NCBI GenBank assembly: GCA_947505105.1 | Contig: CANNKG010000006.1 | Coordinates: forward strand, 1-64,000 | Origin: Methylococcaceae bacterium | GTDB taxonomy: Bacteria > Pseudomonadota > Gammaproteobacteria > Methylococcales > Methylomonadaceae | Direction of reading: 5' to 3' | Length of the DNA: 64,000 nt | Shown here: one piece after another, positions 45,262 to 55,376 of the stretch | Numbering within the stretch: position 1 is the stretch's first letter | Layout: the number at the start of each line of letters is the position of its first letter | Program-made: the position numbers and the translations under genes | Notes under the pieces: generated by a model | Told to the model about the DNA's origin: nothing | The model's input: only the letters and a program-made list of their open reading frames with translations | Databases searched by the model: none

Positions 45262-46755
45262 ATGCTTTACACCAATCATTTGCTCGAACAACAAAAGTTT
45301 TATTCCGATTTGGCTAGCAATGCCGACTCAGGCATAATCAAAGGCCAAGAATTTTTTATTGTTGAAAAAGAATCGGACGACCCCATCACGATTGAACCGA
45401 TAGCATTGGACTCAACTATTGAGTGCGAACTTCCAGCAAAATCAATTCCAGAAGAAACAAATTACAGCATCGCTAAAGAACTTGACCTGCATCGGAGGGA
45501 ACTAGTTGAAACACTCGCCCAATTGCCTTTGACAGCGCTTTGCCTGCTACATAAACATGAACAAAAACCTAACAATTCTGACGATGATGCCAGTGCACTA
45601 ACTGAACAAGATAGTGAACAAGAAAGCCAAATAACTACGCTTGCGCATTATTTCCAACATGCCCAACAACTCGCCAGCACGGAAGGTTTGCAAAGCCACA
45701 ATTACTTGAGCGCCAAGCATGATATTATCAATTATTTGAAAGATTTCAGTTATACCGCCGAGCAACTTAAAAAAATATCCGCATTAACTCTTTACGCTTA
45801 CTATCAAAACCAACCGTTACTGAACGACGACTCTAAATTACTCGCGACCAAACAACGGATGGCATTCAACAAAATCTTGAGTTTGTCTAATTTGAATGCG
45901 ACCAAATTGCAACGAGAGTTAGCTCAACTGAGCTTTGAGTTTTGCAACAATACCACGCTAAGTGATTTTTTACTGCCCGGAGATGCCCTAACCGAAGAAT
46001 TGATCGAAAAGATTCTCATCACCGAGCAATCCTGGTTAAAAACCCGTCAAAAATTAGCAGAAGTGAATTCGCGGCTGGTATTTTTTATTGCCAATCAATA
46101 CAAGGGCTCTTTCTTAGAGTTCGGCGACTTGGTCCAAGAAGGCCAGAGCGGCTTACTAAAAGCCGTCGACCGCTTTGATCATGAACGCGGTTTTCAATTC
46201 TCAACCTATGCGGCTTACTGGATTAGACAAGCTATTTCACGGGCACTGACGCGCAATGAACGCGTTGTACGGTTACCATTTGGCAAAATGGCCAACATTC
46301 ACAAAGTCAACCGCGCCAAACACCAATTATTTGCTGAGAAAGGTTCTGAAGCCACCACCAAGGAACTTGCAGCATTCACCAAACTTTCCGAACAAGATGT
46401 CGCCAATATTTTAGTCATCTCACAAACGGCTACTTCATTGGATGCACCAGTCGATGAAGATGAAAATTCGGCGACCAAAGGCGATTATTTAGAACAGCAG
46501 GTCTTTAGTCATCCGCTGAATAAAATTTCGGACCAAGAATTGCATCAAACTATTAACGAAGCGATCAAAATCCTGAGTCCTAAAGAAGCTCATGTTATTA
46601 ATTGTCGTTTCGGAATTACCACTAAACATGAGATGACCCTTGAAGAAATTGGTCATGAATTGCATCTGACCCGCGAACGAGTTCGTCAAATTCAAATCGC
46701 GGCCATGCAAAAAATGAAACGACATTTTGGCTCGCAACTTAGTATTTTTTTATAA
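45262..46755 (+). CDS. Divergent sigma-70 family sigma factor with reduced RpoD-like N-terminus
   Basis: A 497-residue sigma factor. Region 2 starts at about 266: EVNSRLVFFIANQY, FLEFGDLVQEGQSGLLKAVDRFD, then FSTYAAYWIRQAISRAL. Region 3 follows, and region 4 carries MTLEEIGHELHLTRERVRQIQ at about 456-476. Core residues are close to RpoD and RpoS. The first 265 residues have no RpoD region 1.1 and no recognisable DPVRMYL of region 1.2, but IAKELDLHRRELVETLAQLP recalls the start of the RpoD non-conserved region. It may be an RpoD paralogue. It has its own promoter, and about 180 bases separate it from hflK. Confidence 0.88.
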   Translation: MLYTNHLLEQQKFYSDLASNADSGIIKGQEFFIVEKESDDPITIEPIALDSTIECELPAKSIPEETNYSIAKELDLHRRELVETLAQLPLTALCLLHKHEQKPNNSDDDASALTEQDSEQESQITTLAHYFQHAQQLASTEGLQSHNYLSAKHDIINYLKDFSYTAEQLKKISALTLYAYYQNQPLLNDDSKLLATKQRMAFNKILSLSNLNATKLQRELAQLSFEFCNNTTLSDFLLPGDALTEELIEKILITEQSWLKTRQKLAEVNSRLVFFIANQYKGSFLEFGDLVQEGQSGLLKAVDRFDHERGFQFSTYAAYWIRQAISRALTRNERVVRLPFGKMANIHKVNRAKHQLFAEKGSEATTKELAAFTKLSEQDVANILVISQTATSLDAPVDEDENSATKGDYLEQQVFSHPLNKISDQELHQTINEAIKILSPKEAHVINCRFGITTKHEMTLEEIGHELHLTRERVRQIQIAAMQKMKRHFGSQLSIFL

Positions 46756-46937
46756 CGTTCACAATTATTCTAGTTTTGAAATAAATTTGTTAAGGACGGC
46801 AAATCACTTTAAACCCGGTCCAAGTACACTCCATATTCTTAAGTGTATTTAAGCCATTAGTAAACGTAGCCATCTGGCCTTCAGGACTGAATCGGCCAAA
46901 CATTACTCAGCTACGTTTTTTGAATCTGGAGGTTATG

Positions 46938-48077
46938 ATGTACGGGAAAAAACACGACAAGCATCTGCAAGATGTGGATGATAATTCAGCCAACAATAGC
47001 GCCTTGGACACTTTTCTTCGAAATGGCTCAGGTAAAATTAATTGGTTAATCGATCAAATCAGCACCAATTTTAACGCTAAAACCGTAGCCAAATATTCAG
47101 CAGCAACCCTGGTGCTCGCCTGGAGTGTCAGTGGGATATATATTGTTGACGAGGGTAATCAAGGTGTAGTGACCCGCTTTGGTGCGTATCAAGAAACCTC
47201 GGCACCGGGACCACACTGGCATTTACCGTATCCAATCGAAGCGGTATCGGTGGTCAACGTTGCCAATCAGCGCTACATTGAAATCGGCTACAGTTCTGCG
47301 AGTGGTCGCGGGAGCGGTTCAATCTTAAACGAATCACTGATGTTGACCGAAGATGAAAATATTGTCGACGTAAGACTGGCCGTTCAATATCAAATCAAAA
47401 ACGCGCGTGACTATATCTTCAATGTAGAAGATCAAGTCGCCACCCTGAAACAGGCAACGCAGAGCGCCGAACGGGCGGTGATCGGCAAAAACGGTATGGA
47501 TTTTGTACTGACTGAAGGGCGTAGCACCATTGTGGCGCAAATTCAGGAACAGATTCAAAAAATCATGGATGGTTATAAAGCCGGCGTTGTCATCACTAGC
47601 GTAAACCTCCAGGACGCCCAGCCGCCCGAACAAGTGCAAGCGGCTTTTGAAGAAGCAAAACAACGCTTAATCAACGAAGCTGAAGCCTATGCGAATGAAA
47701 TCGTTCCGAATGCCCGAGGCAGCGCTGCTCGCAAAATCCAGGAAGCGGAAGCCTACAAAGAAAATGTAATTGCGACCGCAAGTGGCGATATCAGTCGCTT
47801 CAACCAGTTACATCAAGAATACAAGAAATCACCGCAAGTAACGCGTAAACGCTTACTCCTAGAAACAATGGAATCAGTGTTGAATGAAAGCGATGTAGTG
47901 ATGCTGGACAGCGGCTCTAACAACAATATGTTGTATTTACCGATTGATAAGATCCGTGACAAAAAACCTGTCGACTTGGAGAGTAATTCGGCGAGCCATC
48001 AACCAAGCCAGAGCGAAAGCTCAAAATCAGAAGCTGTTGATGCTAAATTTAAACGCATAAATCGGGGGAGAAACTAA
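46938..48077 (+). CDS. hflK: FtsH modulator HflK
   Basis: A 379-residue SPFH/prohibitin-family protein with one N-terminal membrane helix at about 50-66 and a large periplasmic part. Signature segments are GIYIVDEGNQGVVTRFGAYQET, NIVDVRLAVQYQIKNARDYIFNV and SVNLQDAQPPEQVQAAFEEAK. With HflC it forms the ring that surrounds and modulates FtsH. The ATG at 46938 is five bases after GGAGG; the ATG just before it (46935) is too close. One-base overlap with hflC. Confidence 0.95.
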   Translation: MYGKKHDKHLQDVDDNSANNSALDTFLRNGSGKINWLIDQISTNFNAKTVAKYSAATLVLAWSVSGIYIVDEGNQGVVTRFGAYQETSAPGPHWHLPYPIEAVSVVNVANQRYIEIGYSSASGRGSGSILNESLMLTEDENIVDVRLAVQYQIKNARDYIFNVEDQVATLKQATQSAERAVIGKNGMDFVLTEGRSTIVAQIQEQIQKIMDGYKAGVVITSVNLQDAQPPEQVQAAFEEAKQRLINEAEAYANEIVPNARGSAARKIQEAEAYKENVIATASGDISRFNQLHQEYKKSPQVTRKRLLLETMESVLNESDVVMLDSGSNNNMLYLPIDKIRDKKPVDLESNSASHQPSQSESSKSEAVDAKFKRINRGRN

Positions 48078-48934
48078 TGTTAGCGCAAACCAAATACACA
48101 CTACCATTGGGCGCCCTGTTGATCGCAACTTACTTTTCGGTGTTCACGGTACAAGAATCGGAAAAGGCCATCAAATTCAAACTTGGCGAAATAATTCGTT
48201 CCGATTTTGAACCTGGCCTGCATTTTCAAGTCCCATTCATTAATAATGTTAAAACCTTTAACAATAAAATTTTAACGTTAGATTCTAAGCCGGAACGTTT
48301 TCTTACTTCGGAAAAGAAAAACGTGATCGTCGATTCCTATGTTAAATGGCAAATTGGTGAGGTAAACCGGTATTACACATCGGTCGGTGGTGACAAATTT
48401 CAAGCCAATCTGCGTTTGGAACAAATTATCAAAGACAGTATGCGCAGCGAATTTAGCAAACGGACCATTAAGGAGTTGATTACCGAAGACCGCATGGAAA
48501 TGGGGGACGCGTTGATCAAGAACACCAGTCGCTTGGCTGATGAACTCGGCATAAAAATAGTCGATATCCGTATCAAACGAATCGACTTACCTAAAGAGGT
48601 CAGCAGTTCGGTGTTCAGACGCATGGATGCCGAACGCGAGCGCGTTGCGCGTGAATTTCGTTCGCAAGGTGCAGAAGCTGCCGAAAGAATTCGTGCGGAT
48701 GCCGACAAACAGCATTCCGTCATTCTTTCAGAAGCCTACCGTGAATCTGAAACCTTGCGCGGTGAAGGCGATGCGAAAGCGGCCGAAATTTATGCCGCTG
48801 GTTACGATAAGGATCCTGAATTTTTTGCCCTGTACCGGAGTTTAAGTTCTTACAAAAAAGCCTTTAAAGACAAAAATGACGTCATTGTGCTCAACCCAAA
48901 TTCTGAATATTTCAGATATTTTGGTCGCCAATAA
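48077..48934 (+). CDS. hflC: FtsH modulator HflC
   Basis: A 285-residue SPFH protein, partner of HflK. One N-terminal membrane helix at about 5-25, then VQESEKAIKFKLGEIIRSDFEPGLHFQVPF, YVKWQIGEVNRYY and RVAREFRSQGAEAAERIRADADK with the C-terminal helix and FFALYRSLSSYKKAF. Length is slightly below E. coli HflC (334), lacking part of the central insertion. The ATG overlaps the hflK stop codon. It lies 99 bases before ftsH. Confidence 0.95.
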   Translation: MLAQTKYTLPLGALLIATYFSVFTVQESEKAIKFKLGEIIRSDFEPGLHFQVPFINNVKTFNNKILTLDSKPERFLTSEKKNVIVDSYVKWQIGEVNRYYTSVGGDKFQANLRLEQIIKDSMRSEFSKRTIKELITEDRMEMGDALIKNTSRLADELGIKIVDIRIKRIDLPKEVSSSVFRRMDAERERVAREFRSQGAEAAERIRADADKQHSVILSEAYRESETLRGEGDAKAAEIYAAGYDKDPEFFALYRSLSSYKKAFKDKNDVIVLNPNSEYFRYFGRQ

Positions 48935-49033
48935 TTGTGAAATCGTTATCTACTTATATTAAGATAGCTTTAACCCACTAATCGAGTTGGTTTTTAACGC
49001 AATCTTAACACTACAGCCGGTCTGGAGTCTGTC

Positions 49034-50965
49034 ATGAAAAAATATGTATACAACGCCTTGTTGTTTATCGTGGTATTCTCGGGCTTGTTTCTCATCTTCA
49101 ATCGATTGGAAACAACCCCTGAACTTTACACATCCCTACCCTACTCGGAATTTATCGAGAAGGTGAAGAACGGTCAGGTGGACCGTGTCGAAATCAATGG
49201 CGCTAACATCGTCATCAAAACGACCGACGGTCAACGCTACGAAACCTACAATCCGAACGATCCTCATTTAATTGATGATTTGTTGACGGCGAATGTCGAA
49301 ATCAAAACAATCGCGCCACCAAAAACTTCGTTTCTGATGGAAATCTTTATTTCCTGGTTCCCGATGTTGCTGTTGATTGCAGTATGGATCATCTACATGC
49401 GCAGATCGCAGCAGGGTGGCTTGGGCGGCAATAACTTCGGTAAGAGCAAAGCTAAAATGCTGACCGAAGACAAAATGACCGTAAAGTTCAATGATGTTGC
49501 CGGTTGCGAAGAAGCGAAAGAGGAAGTTAAAGAAGTGGTTGACTTTCTTAGAGCGCCGCAAAAATTCACCAAACTGGGCGGTAAAATGCCGCGCGGAATT
49601 CTGATGGTCGGCCCCCCTGGTACTGGTAAAACCTTGCTGGCTAGAGCAATTGCAGGCGAAGCAGGCGTTAAGTTCTTCAGCATCTCAGGTTCGGACTTCG
49701 TTGAAATGTTTGTTGGTGTGGGTGCCTCACGGGTTCGCGACATGTTTGTGCAAGCTAAAGAACATGCGCCATGTATCATCTTCATCGACGAAATCGACGC
49801 GGTCGGCCGTCAACGTGGCGGCGCCGGATTAGGCGGCGGCAATGACGAACGGGAACAAACTTTGAACCAATTGCTGGTTGAAATGGATGGTTTTGATGGC
49901 GATCAGGGCGTGATTATTATTGCTGCAACCAACCGTGCCGACGTGCTCGATAAAGCCTTGTTAAGACCGGGCCGTTTCGACCGTCAAGTCACCGTAGGCT
50001 TGCCGGATGTCCGTGGTCGTGAACAAATCTTGAATGTCCACATCAAGAAAGTACCGGCGTCTGCCGATGTCGAATTGAAATATATCGCTCGCGGCACTCC
50101 TGGGTTTTCAGGCGCAGATCTCGCTAACGTGGTTAATGAAGCTGCCCTCTTTGCGGCACGCGGCGACCAATCCGAAGTCACCATGCGTGACCTTGAGAAA
50201 GCAAAAGACAAGATTTTGATGGGTGCTGAAAAACGTACCATGATTATGAGCGAAGACGACAAACTGTTGACTGCTTATCATGAAGCTGGTCACTGTATAG
50301 TCGGTCAAAAATCCCAAGATCACGATCCGGTCTATAAAGTCAGCATCATGCCGCGTGGAAGAGCTTTGGGGGTCACTATGTTCCTGCCTGAGCAAGATCA
50401 ATACAGCGCAAGTAAACGCAAATTGGAAAGCCAAATTGCCGGCTTGTTTGGCGGTCGGATCGCCGAAGTCATGATTTTCGGTGAAGACCGCGTAACCACT
50501 GGCGCCTCTAACGACATCGAACGCGCCACTGAATTGGCTCGTAACATGGTGACTCGCTGGGGTCTTTCCAACAAATTGGGGCCATTAGTATATGGTGAAG
50601 AAGGCGGTCAAGCATTTATGGGTCATCCAGGGACTCAAGGCGCAAAAGTGTCCAGCAATGTTGCCCACCTAATTGATGAAGAAATGCGTTCCGTCATCGA
50701 CCGCAACTATGGCAGAGCACAGCAAATTCTTGAAGAAAACATTGATGTGCTGCATAAAATGGCCGATGCCCTGATGAAATGGGAAACCATCGACCGTAAT
50801 CAAATTGATGACTTAATGGCTGGTAGAGAACCACAACCGCCTTCAGATATTATAGAAGTTAAGGTGGAACATGACGATCAACCACCAAAATCCGATCATA
50901 AAGGCAAGGATAAATTGAGTAAGGATGTAACCCCTCCTAGCAATAAACCTGCCGGACAGCTTTGA
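49034..50965 (+). CDS. ftsH: ATP-dependent zinc metalloprotease FtsH
   Basis: A 643-residue membrane AAA protease degrading misassembled membrane proteins and selected regulators. TM1 is at about 6-23, periplasmic loop to about 98, TM2 at about 101-122. Walker A GPPGTGKT is at 193-200, Walker [10 protein letters not shown], the second region of homology [20 protein letters not shown] and zinc site HEAGH at 416-420. The C-terminal tail is hydrophilic. Adjacent to hflK-hflC, unlike in E. coli where ftsH and hflKC lie apart; this may be a second ftsH copy. A strong terminator follows. Confidence 0.96.
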   Translation: MKKYVYNALLFIVVFSGLFLIFNRLETTPELYTSLPYSEFIEKVKNGQVDRVEINGANIVIKTTDGQRYETYNPNDPHLIDDLLTANVEIKTIAPPKTSFLMEIFISWFPMLLLIAVWIIYMRRSQQGGLGGNNFGKSKAKMLTEDKMTVKFNDVAGCEEAKEEVKEVVDFLRAPQKFTKLGGKMPRGILMVGPPGTGKTLLARAIAGEAGVKFFSISGSDFVEMFVGVGASRVRDMFVQAKEHAPCIIFIDEIDAVGRQRGGAGLGGGNDEREQTLNQLLVEMDGFDGDQGVIIIAATNRADVLDKALLRPGRFDRQVTVGLPDVRGREQILNVHIKKVPASADVELKYIARGTPGFSGADLANVVNEAALFAARGDQSEVTMRDLEKAKDKILMGAEKRTMIMSEDDKLLTAYHEAGHCIVGQKSQDHDPVYKVSIMPRGRALGVTMFLPEQDQYSASKRKLESQIAGLFGGRIAEVMIFGEDRVTTGASNDIERATELARNMVTRWGLSNKLGPLVYGEEGGQAFMGHPGTQGAKVSSNVAHLIDEEMRSVIDRNYGRAQQILEENIDVLHKMADALMKWETIDRNQIDDLMAGREPQPPSDIIEVKVEHDDQPPKSDHKGKDKLSKDVTPPSNKPAGQL

Positions 50966-51029
50966 GGTGCGCTCAGACTTGGGGACACGGATGCCCCGCT
51001 CTTTTTTAAAGCACCGTTGATAAACAAAT

Positions 51030-51066
51030 AAGCCCCGACACTTAAAAGTTCCGGGGCTTTTTTTTA
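51030..51066 (+). terminator. Rho-independent terminator after ftsH
   Basis: Stem AGCCCCG/CGGGGCT with a 14-nt loop and eight T at the 3' side, about 65 bases after the ftsH stop codon and 23 bases before the convergent response-regulator gene ends. Confidence 0.85.
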
Positions 51067-51088
51067 TTAATCGCCAAACAAAGATTTT

Positions 51089-52495
51089 TTAACTCATACT
51101 ACCTAACTGATATTTCTTCAGCTTATACCATAACGAACGTTCACTGATCTTCAGCAATACCGCCGCCTTGGACTTATTATCATCTGTTTGGTTAAGTGCC
51201 TCAATAATCAATTCTTTTTCCAACTCTTCCACCTGTTCATTTAAACTTCTGAACGGTTCCGCCTGATGGTTTCCCGTAGCAACCGCCACCGGAGTCTCGA
51301 TCGGTAAACTCGCCGGCGCCACAGGACAAAAATCCAGATCGCGCGGCAAATGTTCAAGGGTGATTTCCTTTCCGCCACTGATCACAATCGCTCGTTCCAT
51401 CATATTCTCAAGCTCTCGAACGTTACCGGGCCAAGCGTAACTCATTAAATAATCTTCGACATCGGGAGTCATCCCATTAAACGGAAAGCCAAACTCACTC
51501 GCATGTTTTTTTAAAAAGTGTGTAGCTAATGAGACAATATCTTCCTGACGCTCACGTAACGCCGGTAGTTCAATAGTAAACACGTTAAGACGGTAATATA
51601 AATCCTCACGTAATTTCTGTTCCACAATCGCTTGTTTAGGACTACGATTAGATGCTGCTATAACGCGAATATCCACGCTGATCTGACGATTACTGCCAAG
51701 GCGTTCAAGGGTACGCTCCTGCAATACCCGTAATAATTTAGCCTGAATGTTAAAATCCATTTCGGTAATCTCGTCTAAAAAGATCGTTCCACCTTCGGCC
51801 AACTCAAATTTACCGACCCGCTCCTTATTGGCACCGGTAAATGCGCCCTTACTATATCCGAACAATTCGCTTTCCAAAATATCCGCCGGAATCGCCGCAC
51901 AGTTGATCGAGACAAACAACGCATCGGCACGAGGTGAGGCTCTGTGAATCGCGCGCGCCACCAACTCCTTGCCGGTGCCGGTTTCACCTTGAATCAAGAC
52001 ACTGGTGCGAGTAGGTGCGACTTGCTGAATCAGCGTATAAATTTGCTGCATTTTAGGACTCGCGCCGATAAACTCCCCCCAACCCGCTTCAACACTCTGG
52101 CGTAGAAAACGATTCTCCCGTTGAATTTTGCTTAACTTCAACGCACGTTGCACGGCGGCTTCCACCGCATCCAATTCGAACGGACGAATAATATAATCGC
52201 TTGCGCCATATTTCATCGCCTCAACCGCACTTTCAACCGTCCCATAAGCCGTCACCACAATCACCGGCACTTCATTCTGCTGTTCGCGCAGCATCCGCAA
52301 TAAGCCGATCCCATCGAGTTCGGGCATCCGCAAATCGGTAATGACTAAATCAACGGTATGATCGCTCAAAAAATCCAACGCCGCCTGCCCGTTTTCAGCT
52401 TGATGGACGATATGGCCCATTTGTGTCAACATAATTTCAAGCAATCGACGCATTTTTGCTTCATCGTCAACAACCAGAATACTTTGATTTGACAT
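51089..52495 (-). CDS. Sigma-54-dependent response regulator (NtrC family)
   Basis: A 468-residue regulator with three domains. The receiver (1-120) has DDE at 10-12 and the phospho-acceptor Asp54 in [12 protein letters not shown]; the normally invariant Lys before PF is Arg104 (IIRPF). The AAA+ domain (about 140-380) has Walker A GETGTGKE at 170-177 and the sigma-54 loop GAFTGA at 217-222. A Fis-type HTH lies at the C-terminus ([20 protein letters not shown]). It should activate sigma-54 promoters on phosphorylation by the kinase 5 bases upstream. Confidence 0.95.
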   Translation of the reverse strand: MSNQSILVVDDEAKMRRLLEIMLTQMGHIVHQAENGQAALDFLSDHTVDLVITDLRMPELDGIGLLRMLREQQNEVPVIVVTAYGTVESAVEAMKYGASDYIIRPFELDAVEAAVQRALKLSKIQRENRFLRQSVEAGWGEFIGASPKMQQIYTLIQQVAPTRTSVLIQGETGTGKELVARAIHRASPRADALFVSINCAAIPADILESELFGYSKGAFTGANKERVGKFELAEGGTIFLDEITEMDFNIQAKLLRVLQERTLERLGSNRQISVDIRVIAASNRSPKQAIVEQKLREDLYYRLNVFTIELPALRERQEDIVSLATHFLKKHASEFGFPFNGMTPDVEDYLMSYAWPGNVRELENMMERAIVISGGKEITLEHLPRDLDFCPVAPASLPIETPVAVATGNHQAEPFRSLNEQVEELEKELIIEALNQTDDNKSKAAVLLKISERSLWYKLKKYQLGSMS

Positions 52496-52500
52496 AATTT

Positions 52501-54276
52501 TTATTCCTTAGAAGATTGAATAGGGAGCTGCACATGAAAACAAGCCCCTCCGTACGAGTTATCGGTGATAAATATTTTACCTTGATGCGCGAGAACAATT
52601 TGTTGTACCACGGTCAAACCGAGACCAATGCCATCTTGACGCGCAGTAAAAAAAGGTTCGAAAACGGTTTGCTTCAGTTCGTCGCTAATGCCAACGCCGC
52701 TATCGGCGACTCTAATATCCAGCTGATCTGCACCAATTATTTCAGCACTAATCGAAATCCACCCTTTTGCCGGCGTATGTTGCAATGCATTGATAATCAA
52801 ATTCAAAAAAACCTGCGTCAATTGATCCCGGTCTCCGCTAATTCGATAATGATCTAACGATCCATCAATATTCACAGCAATTTGTTTGCTGTCTGCCTGA
52901 GATTGCAACAGATTGATCGAATGTTCAATTATCGTATGAATTTCATAAATTGAAAAATCGGGGGTAGTAGGCCGGGCGCATTTGAGCAAGGTGGTCACTA
53001 AATCATTAAGTCGTTGCGATTCGCTCAAAATAAAGCCGATCATCTCACGCCCAATATCGCTTAAACCTGATTCGCGCTGCAACATTTGCGCAGAAGAGCG
53101 CAGAATACCGAGCGGAGTACGCACCTCATGAGCCATACTGGCCGCCATTTCACCGATCACGGCTAATTTGGCCACCCTAACCACATCTTGGCGCGATTGT
53201 TCGAGATTATTGATCATCTGCACAAACTGCATATTTAGTTCCGCAACCTCGCCACTCGCTTTTAATAACGGTGGCTTCTGCTGTTTATCCTGCATAAAAT
53301 CTCGCGTGAACTCAGCCAGTTTAATAATCGGATTAGCGATTTTGGCCGAAATCCACAACGACATCATCATACCCAATGCTAAGGTTAAACTTAAAAAGAT
53401 CAGCAAAGTACGGCGCAGCTCCCAAATCGACGCAAAGGCATGCTCATTCGGTTGCATAATCAATAACACCCAGCCGAAGCCCGTAAAATTACGATAGCCT
53501 TTAGAATGGGCATAACCAATGAACATTTCACGGTTATCCAAAAACTCTGCCTGAGTGTTAAACACGCCATTTTCAGCCTGTTGCATTGGCCAAGCACCCG
53601 GCAAAGTATAGAAAATGGAAATTTTATCTTGCAAGCTCGATGATCGGGCAATAACGCGTCCCTCACTGTCAACCAACAACGCATAAGTATCCGCATTAGC
53701 CGAACTAAATGGTAACGGCGCGGTCAATAATTTGAAAATTTCCTGCCAATCGAAAGCTGCATACAGTGTTCCCAACTCACCTTGCTGAAAAGTATCCGTG
53801 ATCCGCGTCGAAAAAACCAGTCGATTGGCCAGACTATCCAGCGTTTGCAACATCAACGTTTGATTATTGAAGGTCGTTTGCAACCACACCGGCGGCTCAG
53901 GATAAGAGCCATAGTTAAATCCAGGGGCACTATCGGCAATAACGTCTCGCTGCTGATTGACCACGAAAATTTGTTGGTATACCCCGTTATAACTAACGTG
54001 TAACTCTCTCAAGTATTGCGCCAGACGTTTATCTACATCGCGACTGCGAATTTCCTGCATAACTTCAAGATGACTCCAACTCGTGATATTCTGCATCCGT
54101 TCAAACAACGTGGTATCAATATGTTGCATCACTGTCGTCGCCTGCGATTGCAACTTGGTTTCGATCTCTGCATGAAGCGTTTCACGCAAATGCGTAAAAA
54201 TCATTAAAGTGATCAACAGGACCGATGTTAAACTAATCAACACATAGGAAATCAGCAAGGTGTAGCGAATAGTCAT
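52501..54276 (-). CDS. Sensor histidine kinase with Cache-type periplasmic domain
   Basis: A 591-residue inner-membrane kinase. TM1 is at about 7-30, a periplasmic double-Cache-like domain at about 35-280, TM2 at about 285-308, HAMP, then HisKA with AASMAHEVRTPLGILRSSAQML (His383), and HATPase_c with NLIINALQHTP, IRVADSGVGI and GIGLGLTVVQQI. Cognate to the sigma-54 regulator downstream (5-base gap). It is divergent from the barrel gene with only 32 bases between the two start codons. Confidence 0.95.
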   Translation of the reverse strand: MTIRYTLLISYVLISLTSVLLITLMIFTHLRETLHAEIETKLQSQATTVMQHIDTTLFERMQNITSWSHLEVMQEIRSRDVDKRLAQYLRELHVSYNGVYQQIFVVNQQRDVIADSAPGFNYGSYPEPPVWLQTTFNNQTLMLQTLDSLANRLVFSTRITDTFQQGELGTLYAAFDWQEIFKLLTAPLPFSSANADTYALLVDSEGRVIARSSSLQDKISIFYTLPGAWPMQQAENGVFNTQAEFLDNREMFIGYAHSKGYRNFTGFGWVLLIMQPNEHAFASIWELRRTLLIFLSLTLALGMMMSLWISAKIANPIIKLAEFTRDFMQDKQQKPPLLKASGEVAELNMQFVQMINNLEQSRQDVVRVAKLAVIGEMAASMAHEVRTPLGILRSSAQMLQRESGLSDIGREMIGFILSESQRLNDLVTTLLKCARPTTPDFSIYEIHTIIEHSINLLQSQADSKQIAVNIDGSLDHYRISGDRDQLTQVFLNLIINALQHTPAKGWISISAEIIGADQLDIRVADSGVGISDELKQTVFEPFFTARQDGIGLGLTVVQQIVLAHQGKIFITDNSYGGACFHVQLPIQSSKE

Positions 54277-54308
54277 ACATGCCTTTTTATCATGAATAAT
54301 TAATCAAA

Positions 54309-55376
54309 ATGTCCAGACCCATTATATTATGTTTGCTGCTCTGCTTCCTGTTGTTACCCTATCAATTGAGTTTTGCCGAGCATAATTCCGAAACCGAAAA
54401 TCAATTTTTCGATTATCATTGGGGTCGAGGTCTCACTATCCCGTCAGCCAATCTAAATATTGGTGGTTATCTACAAGCTTCATATCGACAACCGGAAAAA
54501 CGTCCCGATGCCGTGATGTTGAATGATTTGAGCCTGTTCATTACGTGGTCGCCACATGATCGACTCCGTTTTTTTGCCGAACTTGACCAGCAAAACTGGT
54601 TTACCAGCTATGGGAATAGAACATTTGATGAAGCCTTAAGTGTCGAACGGCTGTTTGTCGATTATTTATTTTCCGGCACCACCACCTTACGTTTCGGCAA
54701 ATTTCTCACCCCGTTCGGACGTTGGAATGTCATTCACTCGGCACCGCTGGTCTGGACCACCAATCGCCCCATTGTGACCAATGATTTTTCTTTTGCACCC
54801 CGCGCTAACGGCCTGCTCTTTAGCCATACCCACCTCGTCAATGAACATAATTTAGATCTGTCGGTTTATCTTGACGACTCCACCGACCTCGATCCCAAAC
54901 CGAACAATCGTATCGTTTTTGACAAAGCTGCAGGTGCGCGCATAAATTATGAACTGACCGAAGAACTCCAAGTCGGTTTCTCTTATCTTGCCTATCAAAC
55001 CCTTGCAGACCTTGATTTACCGACCCATCATGTCGTCGGCCTCGATGCAATGTGGCAAAATCAAGGCTATGAAGTGCTATTTGAGTCACTTTATCACACT
55101 CGTAACGATGCCGAGACCAACCTTGACGAAAAAGGCCTGTTTATCCAAGGAGTTGCTCCAATTGCCGGACAAGTATTTGCCGTCGGTCGTTATGAATATG
55201 TCAACAGCAAGGTCTTTCAAAACTTAACCAATAACAGCGTCTCACACATCGGGGTTGGAGGTTTGGCATGGCGTCCCTTTGTCCCCCTCGTCGTTAAAAC
55301 CGAATATCGTTTTGGAGAAAATAATCGCGCGATTGCGCCGAGTGGTTTATTTATATCAATTGCGATGTTTTATTAA
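54309..55376 (+). CDS. Outer-membrane beta-barrel protein (porin-like)
   Basis: A 355-residue exported protein. The signal peptide at about 1-23 ends SFA. The mature chain alternates polar and aromatic residues, with GGYLQASYR, TTLRFGKFLTPFGRWN and the C-terminal FISIAMFY whose last residue is aromatic, as in OM barrels. FGKFLTPFGRWN recalls the OprP/OprO or phosphate-selective-porin superfamily, but no specific substrate is visible. It overlaps the PstS-like gene by one base (TTAATG), so they are translationally coupled. Probably controlled by the divergent two-component system. Confidence 0.85.
   Translation: MSRPIILCLLLCFLLLPYQLSFAEHNSETENQFFDYHWGRGLTIPSANLNIGGYLQASYRQPEKRPDAVMLNDLSLFITWSPHDRLRFFAELDQQNWFTSYGNRTFDEALSVERLFVDYLFSGTTTLRFGKFLTPFGRWNVIHSAPLVWTTNRPIVTNDFSFAPRANGLLFSHTHLVNEHNLDLSVYLDDSTDLDPKPNNRIVFDKAAGARINYELTEELQVGFSYLAYQTLADLDLPTHHVVGLDAMWQNQGYEVLFESLYHTRNDAETNLDEKGLFIQGVAPIAGQVFAVGRYEYVNSKVFQNLTNNSVSHIGVGGLAWRPFVPLVVKTEYRFGENNRAIAPSGLFISIAMFY

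Noticed and set aside
45122-45337. 71-codon plus-strand frame across the sigma-factor promoter
   Set aside because: Covers the promoter and operator candidates and the start of the sigma-factor gene in a different frame.
50975-51007. GGGG..CCCC hairpin followed by T-run directly after ftsH as a second terminator
   Set aside because: Stem of only four base pairs; the stronger hairpin at 51030-51066 explains termination.
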